DNA from: Bryobacteraceae bacterium
GTDB taxonomy: Bacteria > Acidobacteriota > Terriglobia > Bryobacterales > Bryobacteraceae
NCBI GenBank assembly: GCA_030036985.1
Contig: JASHSD010000539.1
Coordinates: 1 to 6,492 of the forward strand
Direction: 5' to 3'
DNA: 6,492 nt
Shown here: piece by piece, positions 5,980 to 6,492 of the stretch
How positions within the stretch are numbered: position 1 is the stretch's first letter
How the letters are laid out: the number at the start of each line of letters is the position of its first letter
The notes under the pieces: generated by a model
What the model was told of the DNA's origin: nothing
Databases searched by the model: none
The model's input: the letters and a program-made list of their open reading frames with translations, nothing else
Program-made: the position numbers and the translations under genes

Positions 5980-6120
5980 TGAAGACAATGACCATCCTTC
6001 GCAGCGGAAAGCCGCCGGCGCGGCATTAGTCGGGTAAGGAGCCCGGCTGTGCGTGAGCAGGACTTTTCATCATTCAAATAGATATCGAAAAGAGCAAAGC
6101 GGGAAGAAGGAGATGCGGTG
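5980..6120. other. Upstream intergenic stretch with an AT-rich patch
   Basis: No gene is seen here. Bases about 6063-6095 are AT-rich against a GC-rich background and end in TAGATATCG, so they could hold a promoter for the short plus-strand frames that follow. I find no well-spaced -35/-10 pair. AAGGAG at 6107-6112 is a good ribosome binding site for the GTG at 6121. Confidence 0.3.
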
Positions 6121-6273
6121 GTGGAAGGCCGGCGATGCTCCTCCCAGTTGCCTGAAGCAGAAGTGGGCCGGCGCGAGGTTCGCTCCTATCACAAGGAAGA
6201 GATGCTGCGGAACCCGGAAGATCCTGTTCTGAGCGATCCTCACCGGATCACGGATTTGTGGGACTGGTATTGA
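6121..6273 (+). CDS. Possible small protein of 50 residues, unrecognised
   Basis: The frame begins with GTG, preceded at 8 bases by AAGGAG (6107-6112), and ends with TGA at 6271-6273. The second half reads like natural protein (YHKEEMLRNPEDPVLSDPHR, then ITDLWDWY), acidic and soluble, with no membrane segment. The stop overlaps an ATG (TGATG), opening a second frame of 23 codons. I recognise no family. It could be the 3' remnant of a larger gene. An ATG at 6113 in another frame has no spacing from the SD and is less likely. Confidence 0.25.
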   Translation: MEGRRCSSQLPEAEVGRREVRSYHKEEMLRNPEDPVLSDPHRITDLWDWY

Positions 6274-6492
6274 TGGGCGACACCCTGAATACCCCCGGCG
6301 ATGCATCCAAGGCTCGATTGGAGCGCGTGCGGCAGGCAGACTGAATCTGCGGGAAAGACCAATTCCACACCTGGTTTCCGAACATGAGCCTGGCCGAAGT
6401 CCGGCGCGTGTGGCCGGCAACGGAGAAGGACTTCTTCGCGAGGCATGAATATTCGTGCGGCTTTGGCCCGAATGCGAAAGCAGCGGGATTTG
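6273..6492 (+). pseudogene. Interrupted plus-strand frame running off the window, uncertain
   Basis: From the ATG at 6273 the frame reads MGDTLNTPGDASKARLERVR and meets a TGA at 6342. It is then open to the window end, with an ATG at 6384 (MSLAEVRRVWPATEKDFFAR, then HEYSCGFGPNAKAAGF). No Shine-Dalgarno sequence precedes 6384. The last part weakly resembles the helix-plus-cysteine pattern of ScdA N-terminal or DUF1858-type domains (SLAEV, a W/P-A-T-x-x-F helix, then a cysteine before glycines), but only one cysteine is present and I would not assign the family. It is either the start of a gene beyond the window or a gene broken by the TGA. Confidence 0.2.

Noticed and set aside
4588..5982. Long plus-strand open frame (464 codons) opposite the tannase gene
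   Set aside because: It is low-complexity Arg/Ala/Val-rich antisense composition; the minus strand encodes a complete enzyme with all catalytic residues.
5920..5988. Longer tannase start at the ATG at 5988
   Set aside because: The extra 23 residues are not signal-peptide-like, would bury the real signal sequence, and have no ribosome binding site.
1..6492. CRISPR array, tRNA, rRNA, insertion sequence or transposase
   Set aside because: No spaced identical repeats, cloverleaf with a T-arm consensus, terminal inverted repeats or transposase motif were seen. The GGTCTCGAACC string near 4196 is not a valid T-arm.

Overview
The window is GC-rich, and its gene content points to an acidobacterium of the Solibacter/Bryobacterales type. 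The best marker is a secreted two-module protein of the TIGR03435/DUF3738 family, a paralogous group that I know mainly from Candidatus Solibacter and its relatives. A tannase/feruloyl-esterase family enzyme nearby also fits a soil bacterium that degrades plant material. The taxonomic call is inferred from gene families and was not checked by any search.

Layout. Positions 1-897 (+) hold the 3' part of hemW (heme chaperone, radical SAM family), cut by the window edge. ltaE, a PLP-dependent low-specificity L-threonine aldolase (894-1937, +), overlaps it by ATGA and is probably translationally coupled to it. A sigma70-like promoter sits in the last bases of ltaE. Its predicted transcription start falls on the ATG of the next gene, so the TIGR03435-family gene (1948-3561, +) may be read from a leaderless mRNA. 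A convergent gene on the minus strand (4366-5919) encodes an exported tannase-family serine esterase with an intact CS-D-HC catalytic motif.

The 800-base gap between these two convergent genes is the most informative part. Its left end is a gene graveyard. A ~92-base fragment of a second TIGR03435 gene (plus strand) lies five bases from a ~142-base fragment of a second tannase gene (minus strand). They have the same relative order and orientation as the intact pair. Each carries a one-base frameshift, and each is roughly 90% identical to its intact neighbour. This suggests that the two genes were duplicated, or had repeatedly occurred, as a pair and that one pair collapsed. The rest of the gap holds two tandem copies of an 18-base imperfect palindrome, two hairpins and a long open frame with no recognisable family.

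The tannase gene is bracketed by a 16-base near-identical direct repeat. Its promoter region carries a perfect 7-base inverted repeat (GTTCATG/CATGAAC, 14-base spacer) that looks like an operator. The last ~500 bases contain no confident gene. Three short plus-strand frames follow an AT-rich patch and a good Shine-Dalgarno site, and may be small genes or a decayed gene.

I did not find a clear new defence, mobile or RNA system. hemW-ltaE is housekeeping. The part worth a second look is the apparent evolutionary linkage of the TIGR03435 and tannase families.
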